From assembly GCF_009659535.1 (NCBI RefSeq), contig NZ_VJZZ01000022.1, forward strand, positions 1 to 64,000: a stretch of 64,000 bases of DNA, given 5' to 3'. Every line of letters begins with the position of its first letter. Positions within the stretch are counted from its first letter, which is position 1. This document shows, piece by piece, positions 16,281 to 24,988 of this stretch. Below the pieces are notes generated by a model, which saw only the letters and a list, made by a program, of their open reading frames with translations, ran no database searches and was not told where the DNA came from. A program made the position numbers and the translations under genes. Source of the DNA: Aggregicoccus sp. 17bor-14 (GTDB taxonomy: Bacteria > Myxococcota > Myxococcia > Myxococcales > Myxococcaceae).

Positions 16281-16739
16281 CTAGGGCACATCGGCAGTGA
16301 CCCAGCCGGCGTGGGTGCGGCTCACGTGACCGGTGGGAGGCCCGTCCAGCACCAGGGCATCCGGGCTGGAGCGGCGCGCCTCGTAGGTGTAGCCGCCGTC
16401 CTGCGTGGGCTCGAGGTAGAGCACCAGCGCGTCCACGTTGCTCTCGCGCTGCACGGCGAAGCGCCCGTCCGTGCACACCTCGCCCTCGGCGAAGAAGCGC
16501 TGCAGCAGCCCCCCCTCGCGCAGGAACACCATCACCGGCGCGGCGCCGTTGGCGGGCTTGAGCTCTTCGACGAGGCGCGCGGGCACCGGGTCCTGGACGA
16601 GCGTGCGCACCAGCTCGCAGCGGGCGGCGGGAGGGTCGTCGCGGCCCACGCCCGAGGCCCCGCCGGGGGGCGGAGCGTGGGCGCAGCCGGTGAGCAGGGC
16701 GGCGAGGCCAGCGGCGATCAGCGGGAGGCGGGGGCTCAT
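16281..16739 (-). CDS. hypothetical lipoprotein
   Basis: A 152-residue protein with a lipoprotein signal: basic start, hydrophobic stretch, and lipobox LLTGC with the acylated Cys at residue 19. The mature part has a Pro/Gly-rich linker and a compact domain of beta-like segments ending GWVTADVP. I do not recognise the domain. It lies 14 bases after the OmpA-like gene and is probably co-transcribed, so it may sit in the outer membrane near that peptidoglycan-binding protein. Confidence 0.78.
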   Translation of the reverse strand: MSPRLPLIAAGLAALLTGCAHAPPPGGASGVGRDDPPAARCELVRTLVQDPVPARLVEELKPANGAAPVMVFLREGGLLQRFFAEGEVCTDGRFAVQRESNVDALVLYLEPTQDGGYTYEARRSSPDALVLDGPPTGHVSRTHAGWVTADVP

Positions 16740-16753
16740 GGGCGGGTCTCCTC

Positions 16754-17773
16754 TCAGAGCTTGCGCCAGCGCGGCGCGAAGGGAGGATCCGGCAGGCGGG
16801 GATCCTCGACGGCGATGATGTACTCGGCGCGGCGGTTGCGGGCCTCGTCGGTCTCGTCCGGGGTGGGCACGCGCGGCGCCTCCTCCCCGAAGCCCTCGAC
16901 GTAGAGCGGCACCCCGAGCCCCTTGCGGCGGAAGTAGGTGGCGATGCTGCGGGCGCGCGCGAGTGAGAGCGCCCGGTTGTCCGCGGCGGCGCCCACCGTG
17001 TCGGTGTGGCCGAGCACGTAGAGGCGCAGCGGTGCGAAGCGGCCATAGCGCGCGAGCGCCTCGGCGATGCGCGCGTGGCTCGCGTCCAGCTTGGGGCGCT
17101 CGGCCGCGGGCACGTCCGAGCGACCGGTGGCGAAGTGCACCTCCTCGTGGGGGATGTCCACCTGCCAGGGGAAGAGGTCCAGCCCGTTGAAGAAGTCCGC
17201 GGTGTCCCAGACGCGCAGCGAGATGCGCAGCACCCTGCCCTGCGCCGCGGGCCAGCGCACCGTGAGCGGCGTGCCCGCGGGCTCACCGGCGAAGCGCACC
17301 TCGCCGTCGAAGGCCTTCGTCCCCGTGTCCATCAGCACCGTGAGCTGCGCGCGCGCGGCGGGGCGCGAGAGCGTGAAGCGCAGCGTGCGCGCCGCGAGGT
17401 CCAGGTCGGCGGGGGCGACCGAGAGCTTCAGCGTGCCGAGCACCTCGGTGTCGAAGGAGAGGGGCATGCTCCCCGTCTCCGCGTTGGGGAAGTTCACCAC
17501 GAGCTCTCCCTCGTAGTGGAAGCTGCCCTCGGGCTGCGGCAGGTCCACCCGGCGGGTGACGCCCGGGCGCCCTCCCCCCTTCACGTCCACGTCCTGCCCG
17601 TCACTGCGGCGCAGCTTCACCTCGAAGCCCGCGATGGGCTCCAGGATGTGCACGAGCAGCGCGGGGGGCGCCTGGCCCGGACCCCGCTTCGCCTCGAGCG
17701 AGACGCGCACCGCGTCCGCGCGGGCGGCGAAGGGGACGAGCAGGAGCAGGAGGGCACCGAGGCGCGCGAGCAT
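16754..17773 (-). CDS. OmpA-family C-terminal domain protein
   Basis: A 339-residue exported protein: signal peptide at residues 1-19 ending FAARA, then a roughly 200-residue beta-rich N-terminal region I do not recognise. A C-terminal OmpA-like peptidoglycan-binding domain follows, with LGHTDTVGAAADNRALSLARA and EARNRRAEYII. That domain binds diaminopimelate-type peptidoglycan in the periplasm. The ATG at 17773 is chosen over an upstream in-frame extension without a signal sequence. Followed closely by a lipoprotein gene. Confidence 0.88.
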   Translation of the reverse strand: MLARLGALLLLLVPFAARADAVRVSLEAKRGPGQAPPALLVHILEPIAGFEVKLRRSDGQDVDVKGGGRPGVTRRVDLPQPEGSFHYEGELVVNFPNAETGSMPLSFDTEVLGTLKLSVAPADLDLAARTLRFTLSRPAARAQLTVLMDTGTKAFDGEVRFAGEPAGTPLTVRWPAAQGRVLRISLRVWDTADFFNGLDLFPWQVDIPHEEVHFATGRSDVPAAERPKLDASHARIAEALARYGRFAPLRLYVLGHTDTVGAAADNRALSLARARSIATYFRRKGLGVPLYVEGFGEEAPRVPTPDETDEARNRRAEYIIAVEDPRLPDPPFAPRWRKL

Positions 17774-17860
17774 GGGTGGGGTTCTAGTCCGGAAGGCAGA
17801 GCGTGCAACCAGGCTGCGGGCGCGCGCATTCCCAGGGGTGCAGGAGGAAGAACCACCTTC

Positions 17861-17896
17861 CCTCACCCCGTCCCTCTCCCAGAGGGAGCGGGGACC
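17861..17896. repeat. REP-like palindromic element
   Basis: A pyrimidine-rich then purine-rich palindrome: CCCC (17866-17869) and CCCTCT pair with AGAGGG and GGGG across a three-base loop, with a short internal mismatch. This CCCTC-ACCCC / CCCTCT-CCC-AGAGGG pattern recalls dispersed intergenic repeats in many GC-rich genomes. It lies just after the lpxI stop, so it may act as a transcript end or mRNA-stabilising hairpin. No U-run follows. Confidence 0.6.
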
Positions 17897-17897
17897 G

Positions 17898-18701
17898 TCA
17901 GCGCACTCCGACGATGGTGATGCCGTGAGTCTGCGCGGCCGCGAAGAGGGCCGGGGCGTCCAGGAGCACCGTGCGGCCCACCTCGAGCGCGAGCACGCGG
18001 GCGCCCGCCTCGGCCATCACCTCGAGCGTGCGCGGGCCCACCGCCGGCAGGTCGAAGCGCAGGTCCTGCCCGGGCTTGCAGCGCTTCACCACCACGGCGC
18101 CCTTGCCTCCGAGCTGCGCGCCGCGGCGGATGGTCTCGTCCGTGCCCTCCACGGCCTCGAGCGCGAGCACGTGGCCGCCGCGCACCACCACCGTCTGCCC
18201 CACGTCCGCGCGGCCCAGCAGCGTGGCCACCTCCACGCCGAGCGCCACGTCGCGCTCCCCTGCGGCGTCCAGGCGGGGCCCGGCGAGGTGGCCCTCGGGG
18301 CAGAGCACCTGGGCGAGGAAGTCCGTGGGAGCGACGATGCGCACCCCGCGCGCCTCGAAGTAGGCGGCGATGGCGCGCAGGAGCGCGTCGTCGCGCACGG
18401 TGCGCAGCGAGGCGAGGATGCGCAGGGCGCCCAGGTCCGGGCGCACCTCGGTGAAGGCGCGCACCCGGCCGATGCCGCCGGCCATCACCGCGCGCGTGCA
18501 GCCGGCCGCCTTGAGCGCGCGCGCGATGCGGTCCACCTGCCCGAGCCGCACCCAGTGCAGCTCCTCGACCTCCGCGGCGAGCGCGGGGTCCGCCTCGCCG
18601 CGGTGGGCGACGGCCACCACCTCCAGCCCCTGCTCGCGCGCGGCGCGGGCGAAGAGGAAGGGCAGCTGGCCGTTGCCCGCGATGAGGCCGATGCGCTCCA
18701 C
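17898..18701 (-). CDS. lpxI: UDP-2,3-diacylglucosamine diphosphatase LpxI
   Basis: A 267-residue DUF1009 protein. LpxI hydrolyses UDP-2,3-diacylglucosamine to lipid X, replacing LpxH in many alpha- and deltaproteobacteria. Visible landmarks are the N-terminal GLIAGNGQLPFLFARAAR, VMAGGIGRVR, APTDFLAQVL, GTDETIRRGA, and the C-terminal RFDLPAVGPRTLE with the Asp that matches the catalytic site. The start is GTG. It follows lpxA by seven bases, completing the lipid A cluster. Confidence 0.95.
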   Translation of the reverse strand: MERIGLIAGNGQLPFLFARAAREQGLEVVAVAHRGEADPALAAEVEELHWVRLGQVDRIARALKAAGCTRAVMAGGIGRVRAFTEVRPDLGALRILASLRTVRDDALLRAIAAYFEARGVRIVAPTDFLAQVLCPEGHLAGPRLDAAGERDVALGVEVATLLGRADVGQTVVVRGGHVLALEAVEGTDETIRRGAQLGGKGAVVVKRCKPGQDLRFDLPAVGPRTLEVMAEAGARVLALEVGRTVLLDAPALFAAAQTHGITIVGVR

Positions 18702-18708
18702 GCGGGGG

Positions 18709-19485
18709 CTAGCGGGTGAGGCCGCGCTTGCTCGCGGTGACGAAGTCCACCAGGTGATCGATCTCCGGGTGGCCGCCCAGCTCCGAGCGCAGGCGGTCCA
18801 CGGCCTCGGCCAGCGGGAGCTTCGCGCGGAAGAGGATGCGGTAGGCCTCCTTGATGCGGCCGATCTGCTCCTCGCTGTAGCCGTGGCGCTGCAGGCCCAC
18901 GGCGTTGAGGCCGGCGAGCTCGGCGCGGTCTCCCTGCGCGGTGCAGTACGGGGCCACGTCCATCACCACCATGGCGCCGCCGGAGATGAAGACGTGCTTG
19001 CCGATGCGGGTGAACTGGTGCACCGCCATCAGGCCGCTGAAGATGGCGTGGTCCCCCACCTCCACGTGACCCGCGAGCGCGGAGCCCTGGCCCAGGATGA
19101 TGCCGTTGCCGAGCTGGCAGTCGTGCGCCACGTGGCTGTTGGCCATGAGGAGGCAGCGGCTGCCGATGCGGGTGGCGCCGCCGCCGCCCACGGTGCCGCG
19201 GTGCAGGGTGACGAACTCGCGCACGGTGTTCTCGTCACCGAGCACCAGCTGCGTGTCCTCGCCCGCGTACTTGAGGTCCTGCGGCGCCGCCCCCACCGAG
19301 GCGAACTGGAAGATGCGGTTGCGGGCACCGATCGTGGTGCGCCCCTCGATCACCGCGTGCGGGCCCACCGTGGTGCCCTCGCCCAGGGTGACCTTGGGAC
19401 CGATGACCGCGAAGGGCCCCACCTCCACCGTGGGGTGGAGACGGGCCTCGGGGTGCACGACCGCGGTGGGGTGGATGTTCGCCAT
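18709..19485 (-). CDS. lpxA: acyl-ACP-UDP-N-acetylglucosamine O-acyltransferase
   Basis: A 258-residue left-handed beta-helix enzyme that catalyses the first step of lipid A synthesis, 3-O-acylation of UDP-GlcNAc. Hexapeptide repeats start IHPTAVVHPEA; the catalytic His is H121 in NSHVAHDCQLGN; the C-terminal helical domain from about residue 195 is present. It lies 23 bases after fabZ. The hydrocarbon-ruler residues that set acyl length could be read by alignment to structures, which I cannot do here. Confidence 0.97.
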   Translation of the reverse strand: MANIHPTAVVHPEARLHPTVEVGPFAVIGPKVTLGEGTTVGPHAVIEGRTTIGARNRIFQFASVGAAPQDLKYAGEDTQLVLGDENTVREFVTLHRGTVGGGGATRIGSRCLLMANSHVAHDCQLGNGIILGQGSALAGHVEVGDHAIFSGLMAVHQFTRIGKHVFISGGAMVVMDVAPYCTAQGDRAELAGLNAVGLQRHGYSEEQIGRIKEAYRILFRAKLPLAEAVDRLRSELGGHPEIDHLVDFVTASKRGLTR

Positions 19486-19508
19486 CTGAGCGCCCTCGCG
19501 TCCGTGCC

Positions 19509-19973
19509 TCAGGCCGGCTCGCCCGCGGCGGCCGAGCCGTCCTTGTCCACCACGGTGGCGAGGAACTCGCCCTCGGCGACCTTCACGCCGTCCACGGTGG
19601 CCACGCCCTTCTGCTTCCAGACGGCGCCCTTGTGGCGCACGACCTCCACGGAGAGCTGCACGCGGTCTCCGGGGAGCACGGGCTTGCGGAACTTCGCCGC
19701 GTCGATGCCCATGAGGTAGGTGACCTTCTTCTCCGGGTCCATGTTCTCGCTCTTGTAGGCGAGGATGGCGCAGGCCTGGGCGAGCGCCTCCAGGATGAGC
19801 ACGCCCGGCATCACCGGGTGGCCGGGGAAGTGGCCGTTGAAGAAGGGCTCGTTGACGGTGACGTTCTTGTACGCCACCAGCTTCTGCCCGGGGACGATCT
19901 CCACGACCCGGTCCACCAGCAGGAACGGGTAGCGGTGCGGCAGCAGTCGCTGGATCTCTCCGATGTCCATCAT
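19509..19973 (-). CDS. fabZ: 3-hydroxyacyl-ACP dehydratase FabZ
   Basis: A 154-residue hot-dog-fold dehydratase in fatty-acid elongation. The start [20 protein letters not shown] and the active-site helix region [21 protein letters not shown], with His48 and Glu62, are typical. The first of two adjacent ATGs (19973) overlaps the lpxD stop (ATGA) and is chosen. A longer in-frame upstream region overlaps lpxD and is rejected. Its position between lpxD and lpxA balances hydroxyacyl-ACP use between lipid A and phospholipid, as in other Gram-negatives. Confidence 0.97.
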   Translation of the reverse strand: MMDIGEIQRLLPHRYPFLLVDRVVEIVPGQKLVAYKNVTVNEPFFNGHFPGHPVMPGVLILEALAQACAILAYKSENMDPEKKVTYLMGIDAAKFRKPVLPGDRVQLSVEVVRHKGAVWKQKGVATVDGVKVAEGEFLATVVDKDGSAAAGEPA

Positions 19974-21034
19974 CCGCCCTTCTCCTTCTCGAGCTGTTCG
20001 AGCCTGCGGCGCAGGCTGCGCACTTCCTTGGTGAGGTCCGCGAGCTGGCCCTGCGCGGCCACGTTCTTGAGCCAGTCGCGGTGCGGGATCGCGGGGCTGC
20101 CGGAGACCACCTGGCCGTCCGGCACGTCGTGGGCGATGCCCGACTGGGCGCCCACCTTGGCCATGTCGCCGACGCGGATGTGGCCGACCACGCCCACCTG
20201 GCCGGCGAGCACCACGCCCTGGCCGAGCTCCGCGGAGCCCGAGACGCCGGCCTGCGCGCACAGGAGGCTGAGCGGGCCCACCTTCACGTTGTGGGCGATC
20301 TGCACCAGGTTGTCGATCTTGGTGCCGCGGCCGATGACCGTCTCGCCGAGGGTGGCGCGGTCGATGGTGGTGCAGGCGCCCACCTCCACGTCGTCCTCGA
20401 TGCGCACGATGCCGGCCTGGGGCACCTTGAAGTGCTGGGGACCCTGAGGGCCCTCGGGGTCGAAGGCGAAGCCGAAGCCGTCCGCGCCCACCACGCAGGA
20501 GGCGTGGAGGACGACGCGGTCGCCGACGAGGCAGCCCTCGCGCACGGTGACGTTGGGGTAGAGGATGCAGTCCTCACCCACCCGGGCGTTCTCCCCCAGG
20601 TACACGCCGGGGAAGAGCACGCTGCGCGCGCCCACGCGGGCGCCCTCCTCCACCGTGGCGCCGGCCATCACGGTGGCCTCGAGGTCCACGAGCGCGCCGG
20701 GATGCACGATGGCGCCCAGGCGCACGCCGGGAGGCGGGCGCACGCGCGGGTGGAAGAGCTCGAGCAGCCGCGCGAAGGCGAGGTGCGGGTTGGGCACCCG
20801 CACGAGGCTGAGGCCCGCGCGCGGGGGGACGTCCGGGCCCACCAGCACCGCGGAGGCGTGGGTGGACTCGAACTCGCGGCGGTAGCGGGGGTTGCCGTAG
20901 AACGAGAGGTCGCCCGTGGCTGCCTCGGCGAGCCCGCTCAGCCCACGGATGGCCTGAGCAGGGTCGCCGAGCAGCTCGCCGCCCACGTGGGCGGCGAGGT
21001 CACCGAGGCGGCGGGTGGGCTTCTCGGCAGTCAC
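19970..21034 (-). CDS. lpxD: UDP-3-O-acylglucosamine N-acyltransferase
   Basis: A 354-residue acyltransferase for the third lipid A step. The N-terminal domain includes [22 protein letters not shown]; hexapeptide repeats follow, with GADGFGFAF at about 183-191 and the catalytic His (H248) in QIAHNVKVG; a C-terminal coiled helix with an acidic/basic heptad closes the protein. The start is GTG at 21034, preceded by a GGGAG ribosome site. It lies 18 bases after ompH and overlaps fabZ. Confidence 0.96.
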   Translation of the reverse strand: MTAEKPTRRLGDLAAHVGGELLGDPAQAIRGLSGLAEAATGDLSFYGNPRYRREFESTHASAVLVGPDVPPRAGLSLVRVPNPHLAFARLLELFHPRVRPPPGVRLGAIVHPGALVDLEATVMAGATVEEGARVGARSVLFPGVYLGENARVGEDCILYPNVTVREGCLVGDRVVLHASCVVGADGFGFAFDPEGPQGPQHFKVPQAGIVRIEDDVEVGACTTIDRATLGETVIGRGTKIDNLVQIAHNVKVGPLSLLCAQAGVSGSAELGQGVVLAGQVGVVGHIRVGDMAKVGAQSGIAHDVPDGQVVSGSPAIPHRDWLKNVAAQGQLADLTKEVRSLRRRLEQLEKEKGG

Positions 21035-21052
21035 GGGCGCGCGCTCCCTTCC

Positions 21053-21646
21053 CTACTTCTTGACCGGCGCGTCCTTGGCGGGCGCCGCGGGCTTGGCGGG
21101 GGAAGCGGCGGGCTTCGAGGCCGCGGGGGAGGCGTTGTAGGTGCGCACGACCTCGTTGGTGAGGTCCAGCTGGGCGAGCGCGAAGACGATGCCGGAGTCG
21201 CGCTTCTCGAAGACCATGGTCAGCCCGTCGCGCTGGGCGATGCGGCCGATGATCTGGTCGATCTTCGCCACGATGGGCTCCATCTCCTGGCGCTCCTTGT
21301 TGGCGGCCTCGGCGCGGCTGCCCTCGTACTTCTGGCCGAGCGCCATGACCTTCTTCTGCAGCTCGGTGGCGCGCTGGGTGCGCACCTCCTCGCTCAGCGC
21401 GCTGGCCTGCTTCTGCAGCAGCTCCTGCTCCTTGCGCAGCTGCTCCTGCTCGCGGTCGATCTCCTTCTGGCGGGACTCGAGCCACTGCTGGAGGCGGGCC
21501 TTGGCCGCCTTGCCCTCGTCCACCTCGAGCAGCACGCGCTGGTAGTCCACGTAGGCGAGCTTGGGCGCCGTCTGGGCGGCAGCGGCCACGGGAAGGACGA
21601 GCGACAGGGCAACGGCGACGGTCGACACGAGGCTTCGAAGCGACAT
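21053..21646 (-). CDS. ompH: OmpH/Skp periplasmic chaperone
   Basis: A 197-residue periplasmic holdase that protects unfolded outer-membrane proteins on the way to BamA. It has a signal peptide ending AAAAQ, then KLAYVDYQRVLLEVDEGK, a long Gln/Glu/Lys coiled coil (about 45-135), and a C-terminal LDLTNEVVRTYN. An Ala/Pro/Lys-rich tail of about 30 residues is added. The ATG at 21646, with AGGAG nine bases upstream, is preferred over a TTG three codons earlier. It follows bamA by 171 bases, a gap with several GC-rich inverted repeats, including a perfect GGGGCCGGCCCC. Confidence 0.93.
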   Translation of the reverse strand: MSLRSLVSTVAVALSLVLPVAAAAQTAPKLAYVDYQRVLLEVDEGKAAKARLQQWLESRQKEIDREQEQLRKEQELLQKQASALSEEVRTQRATELQKKVMALGQKYEGSRAEAANKERQEMEPIVAKIDQIIGRIAQRDGLTMVFEKRDSGIVFALAQLDLTNEVVRTYNASPAASKPAASPAKPAAPAKDAPVKK

Positions 21647-21817
21647 GTTCAGCAACTCCTCAGCAGGTACGGCACGGGAGACGACAGCAGTGTGAGAGAC
21701 ACACGAGAGACGGCGCGCCGGGGCGCGTGTTCATCCGGGCGGGCGGCCAGGGGCCCCCCGCGCGGATGGGGCCGGCCCCGGGGCGCACGGCGGCGCACCG
21801 GGGCGCAGCGAGGGTTA

Positions 21818-24214
21818 TCAGAAGAAGTTGCCGATGGTGAACTCGAAGAGGAGCTTGTCGTCTTCCGGGCGCCTGGTTAGCGGCACGCCCCACTCGAAGC
21901 GCAGGGGGCCCACGGGGCTGAACCAGCGGATGCCGAAGCCCACGGAGTGGAACATGCCGAGCGGCAAGTTGTCCTGCTTGTCCTGGAAGAAGCGCTCGTT
22001 GGGGGCGTAGGCGTTGCCGGCGTCGTAGAAGAGCACGCCGCGCAGGCCGGCCTTCTCGAGGATGGGCACCTCGAGCTCGAAGTTGAGGACGATCTGCTTG
22101 TCGCCGCCCACGTCCAGCTTGCTCACCGTGGCGTCCGGATTGCTGGAGGTGCCGGCGATGATGGTGGGGCTGATGCTGCGCAGGAAGTAGCCGCGCACGG
22201 TGTTGATGCCGCCCAGGTAGTAGAGCTCGGAGATGGGCACCGGGCGGGTGTCGTCCAGGTTCTGGATGTAGCCCACCGTGGCGTTGGTCTTGAAGACTGC
22301 GCCGAGCACGTGCAGCGGGAAGTACAGGCGCGAGTAGCCGCTGTAGCGCGCGAAGAGGAAGCTGCCGCCGAGGAACTGCGGGGCGAACTCCGCCGAGACC
22401 GAGTGGATGAAGCCCTTGGACGGGAAGAGGCGGTTGTCGCGCCGGTCCCAGGTGAGCGAGAGGCGCGCGGAGCTGGTGGTGCCGTCCAGGAAGTAGTTGG
22501 CGAGCACGTCGCGCTGCAGCTCGTTGCCGCTGCTCACCTTCACGAACTCGAGCGTGTAGCCGAGGCTCGCGTTGATGTCCTCGGTGAGGTAGCGGCCCAG
22601 CGACACGCTGCCGCCGGTGCTGTTGCGCACGAAGCTCGAGTAGTCCGCCTGCTGCCGGTAGAAGTCCGCCGAGAGCAGGTAGTTGGTGTCCAGGAAGTAC
22701 GGGTCGAAGAAGGAGAGCTGCACCAGCGAGCGCAGGCCGGAGATCTGCGCGGAGGCGCTCACCGTCTGGCCCCACCCGAGGAAGTTGTTCTGGGAGACCT
22801 GGGCCGTGAAGATGAAGGTCTCCACGCTGGAGAAGCCGAGGCCGACCTGGAAGGTGCCCGTGGCCTTCTCGCGCACCTCCACCTGGAGCACGATGAGGTC
22901 GTCGCGGCTGCCGGGCTTCTGGGTGACCTCCACGCTCTCGAAGAAGCCGAGCGCGGTGATGCGCTCCTTGCTGCGGCGCATGCCGGTGCCGCTGTAGAGC
23001 TCGCCCTCGTACACGCGCATCTCGCGGCGGATGACCTGGTCGCGGGTCTTCGTATTGCCCACGATGTCGATGCGCTCGATGGTGACCTGCTTGCCCTTCT
23101 GCGCGTCGAAGGTCACGGCGACGGTGCGGTGCTCCGGGTCCGTCGCGGTGACGGGGGAGATGTTCGCGTAGGCGTAGCCCTGGTCGTAGTAGACGTCCGT
23201 GATCGCCTGGATGTCCTGGGAGAGCTTGGTGCGGTTGAAGCGCTCTCCGCGGTGGCTCGTCATCAGCGACGCGAGCTTCTCCTTGGGGACGATGAGATCA
23301 CCGGAGAAGTCGATGCTGGAGATGTCGTAGGGCTCGCCCTCGGTGATGCGCAGGGTGATGAAGATGTAGCGCTTGTCCGCGGACATCTGGACGGTGGGCT
23401 TGTCCACCTTCACGTTGATGTAGCCGCGGTCGTAGTAGGCGCCCTGGATGACGGCGAGGTCGCGCTGGAACATCTCCTCGCGGTAGGTGCCCTCGCCGGT
23501 GAGGAAGGAGAGGAAGCCGCCCTCCTTGGTGAGCATCACGTCGCGCAGGACGTCCGGGCTCACCTTCTCCGCTCCGATGAAGCGGATCTCCTTCACCATC
23601 ACCTTCGCGTGCTCTTTGATGTGGAAGATGACGTCGACGGAGTTCTCGTTCGGGATCGGCTTGATCTCGTTGGTGACCTCCGCGAGGAAGTAGCCCTTCT
23701 CGATGTACTTCTCCTGCACCTTCTTCTGGTTCTTCTGGACGGCCTCCATGTCCAGGAGGCTGAAGGGCTTGATGTCGAGCGTCTCCTTGAAGTCGTCGTC
23801 GCTCAGCTCCTCGTTGCCCTCGAGCTTCACGGAGCGCACCGCGGGGCGCTCGCTGACGCGCACCACGTAGGCGATGCCGCCGGTGGGCAGCTGCTGGGTG
23901 AGCAGCTGCACGTCCTGGAAGAAGCCCAGGGCCCAGACGGCGCGCAGGTCGTCGTCCGTGAGCGAGGGGTCGAAGGGCTGCCCCACGCGCGTCTTGAGCG
24001 CGCGGCGCACGACCTCGGCCTCGACGCGGCGGTTGCCCTCCACGCGCACCTGCACGACGCGCTCGGCGGAGGGGTTGCCGGCATCGGAGCCGGCGGGAGC
24101 AGGCGCACCCGTGTCCGCACCGGTCTGGGCGTGTGAGCGCACCGGAGCCAGGGAGACCAGGGTGGCCGCGATCAGGGGCAGCCAGGAGCGGAGCGGGAGA
24201 ACGGTGTGCCTCAA
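21818..24214 (-). CDS. bamA: outer membrane protein assembly factor BamA
   Basis: A 798-residue essential outer-membrane insertase. A signal peptide ends SHAQ near residue 30. Five POTRA domains fill about 50-450, and the C-terminal 16-strand barrel includes loop L6 with the conserved VRGY in GGINTVRGYF and a terminal Phe. Length is typical. No ATG or GTG fits, so the TTG at 24214 is taken as the start; no strong Shine-Dalgarno is seen. It begins the bamA-ompH-lpxD-fabZ-lpxA-lpxI group. Confidence 0.95.
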   Translation of the reverse strand: MRHTVLPLRSWLPLIAATLVSLAPVRSHAQTGADTGAPAPAGSDAGNPSAERVVQVRVEGNRRVEAEVVRRALKTRVGQPFDPSLTDDDLRAVWALGFFQDVQLLTQQLPTGGIAYVVRVSERPAVRSVKLEGNEELSDDDFKETLDIKPFSLLDMEAVQKNQKKVQEKYIEKGYFLAEVTNEIKPIPNENSVDVIFHIKEHAKVMVKEIRFIGAEKVSPDVLRDVMLTKEGGFLSFLTGEGTYREEMFQRDLAVIQGAYYDRGYINVKVDKPTVQMSADKRYIFITLRITEGEPYDISSIDFSGDLIVPKEKLASLMTSHRGERFNRTKLSQDIQAITDVYYDQGYAYANISPVTATDPEHRTVAVTFDAQKGKQVTIERIDIVGNTKTRDQVIRREMRVYEGELYSGTGMRRSKERITALGFFESVEVTQKPGSRDDLIVLQVEVREKATGTFQVGLGFSSVETFIFTAQVSQNNFLGWGQTVSASAQISGLRSLVQLSFFDPYFLDTNYLLSADFYRQQADYSSFVRNSTGGSVSLGRYLTEDINASLGYTLEFVKVSSGNELQRDVLANYFLDGTTSSARLSLTWDRRDNRLFPSKGFIHSVSAEFAPQFLGGSFLFARYSGYSRLYFPLHVLGAVFKTNATVGYIQNLDDTRPVPISELYYLGGINTVRGYFLRSISPTIIAGTSSNPDATVSKLDVGGDKQIVLNFELEVPILEKAGLRGVLFYDAGNAYAPNERFFQDKQDNLPLGMFHSVGFGIRWFSPVGPLRFEWGVPLTRRPEDDKLLFEFTIGNFF

Positions 24215-24244
24215 GAGAGCAGGGGGGCCGGTGAGGGGCGGGCG

Positions 24245-24274
24245 AATCTAGACGGAGCGTTCGCCAGCGCTCAA
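24245..24274 (-). promoter_or_regulatory. candidate promoter for the bamA-lpxI group
   Basis: Minus strand: TTGAGC (24269-24274), 18-base spacer, TAGATT (24245-24250), ending about 30 bases before the bamA TTG start in the 94-base gap after the lolD-like gene. It resembles the TTGAC/TAGAAG pattern of the left-edge array. Confidence 0.5.
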
Positions 24275-24308
24275 TCCAAAAGCGAGCGGGGAGGTAGGAC
24301 AAACACCT

Positions 24309-24983
24309 TCAGGCGGGGGTGACGTCGCCGCCGGCGAGCCGCAGGCGCCGCGGCATGGAGGCGGCGAGGACGGCGTTGTGGGTGACCACGACGGCGGTGA
24401 TGCCGAGGTCGCGGTTCACCTCGCGCAGCAGCTGGTGGATGCCCTCGCCGGTGGCGGGGTCGAGGTTTCCGGTGGGCTCGTCCGCGAGCAGCAGCGCGGG
24501 CTTGAGCACGAGCGCGCGCGCGAGCGCCACGCGCTGGGCCTCGCCGCCGGAGAGCTCGCCGGGGCGGTGGTCCACGCGCGCACCCAGCCCCACCCGCTCG
24601 AGCAGCTCGCGCGCGTAGGTGTAGGTGGGACCGCGGTCGCGGCGCTGGATGAGCGCGGGCATGGCCACGTTCTCCAGGGCGGTGAACTCGGGCAGCAGGT
24701 GGTGGCTCTGGAAGACGAAGCCGATGGTGCGGTTGCGGAACTCGGCGATCTCCGCGTCGTTCATCGCGAAGAGCGAGCGCCCCTCGAAGAGGACCTCGCC
24801 GGCCGCCGGCGCATCCAGGGTGCCCAGCACGTGCAGGAAGGTGCTCTTGCCCGCGCCCGAGGCCCCGATGAGGCTCACCAGCTCGCCCTGCGCGATGTCC
24901 AGGGACACGCCGCGCAGCACGTCCACGCGCTTGCCGTGCAGGAAGTAGCTCTTGAAGACGTTGCGGATGCTGAGGAAGGACAT
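24309..24983 (-). CDS. lolD: LolD-type lipoprotein-releasing ABC ATPase
   Basis: A 224-residue ATPase of the LolD/MacB class: Walker A GASGAGKST, FVFQSHHLLPEFTALENV, signature LSGGEAQR, Walker B LLLADEPTGNLD, H-loop VTHN. With the adjacent LolC/E-like permease it would extract lipoproteins from the inner membrane for delivery to the outer membrane. Start at ATG 24983; a GTG three codons earlier overlaps the permease stop (GTGA) and is an equally possible start. The further upstream frame overlaps the permease gene and is rejected. Confidence 0.93.
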   Translation of the reverse strand: MSFLSIRNVFKSYFLHGKRVDVLRGVSLDIAQGELVSLIGASGAGKSTFLHVLGTLDAPAAGEVLFEGRSLFAMNDAEIAEFRNRTIGFVFQSHHLLPEFTALENVAMPALIQRRDRGPTYTYARELLERVGLGARVDHRPGELSGGEAQRVALARALVLKPALLLADEPTGNLDPATGEGIHQLLREVNRDLGITAVVVTHNAVLAASMPRRLRLAGGDVTPA

Positions 24984-24988
24984 GGCGC

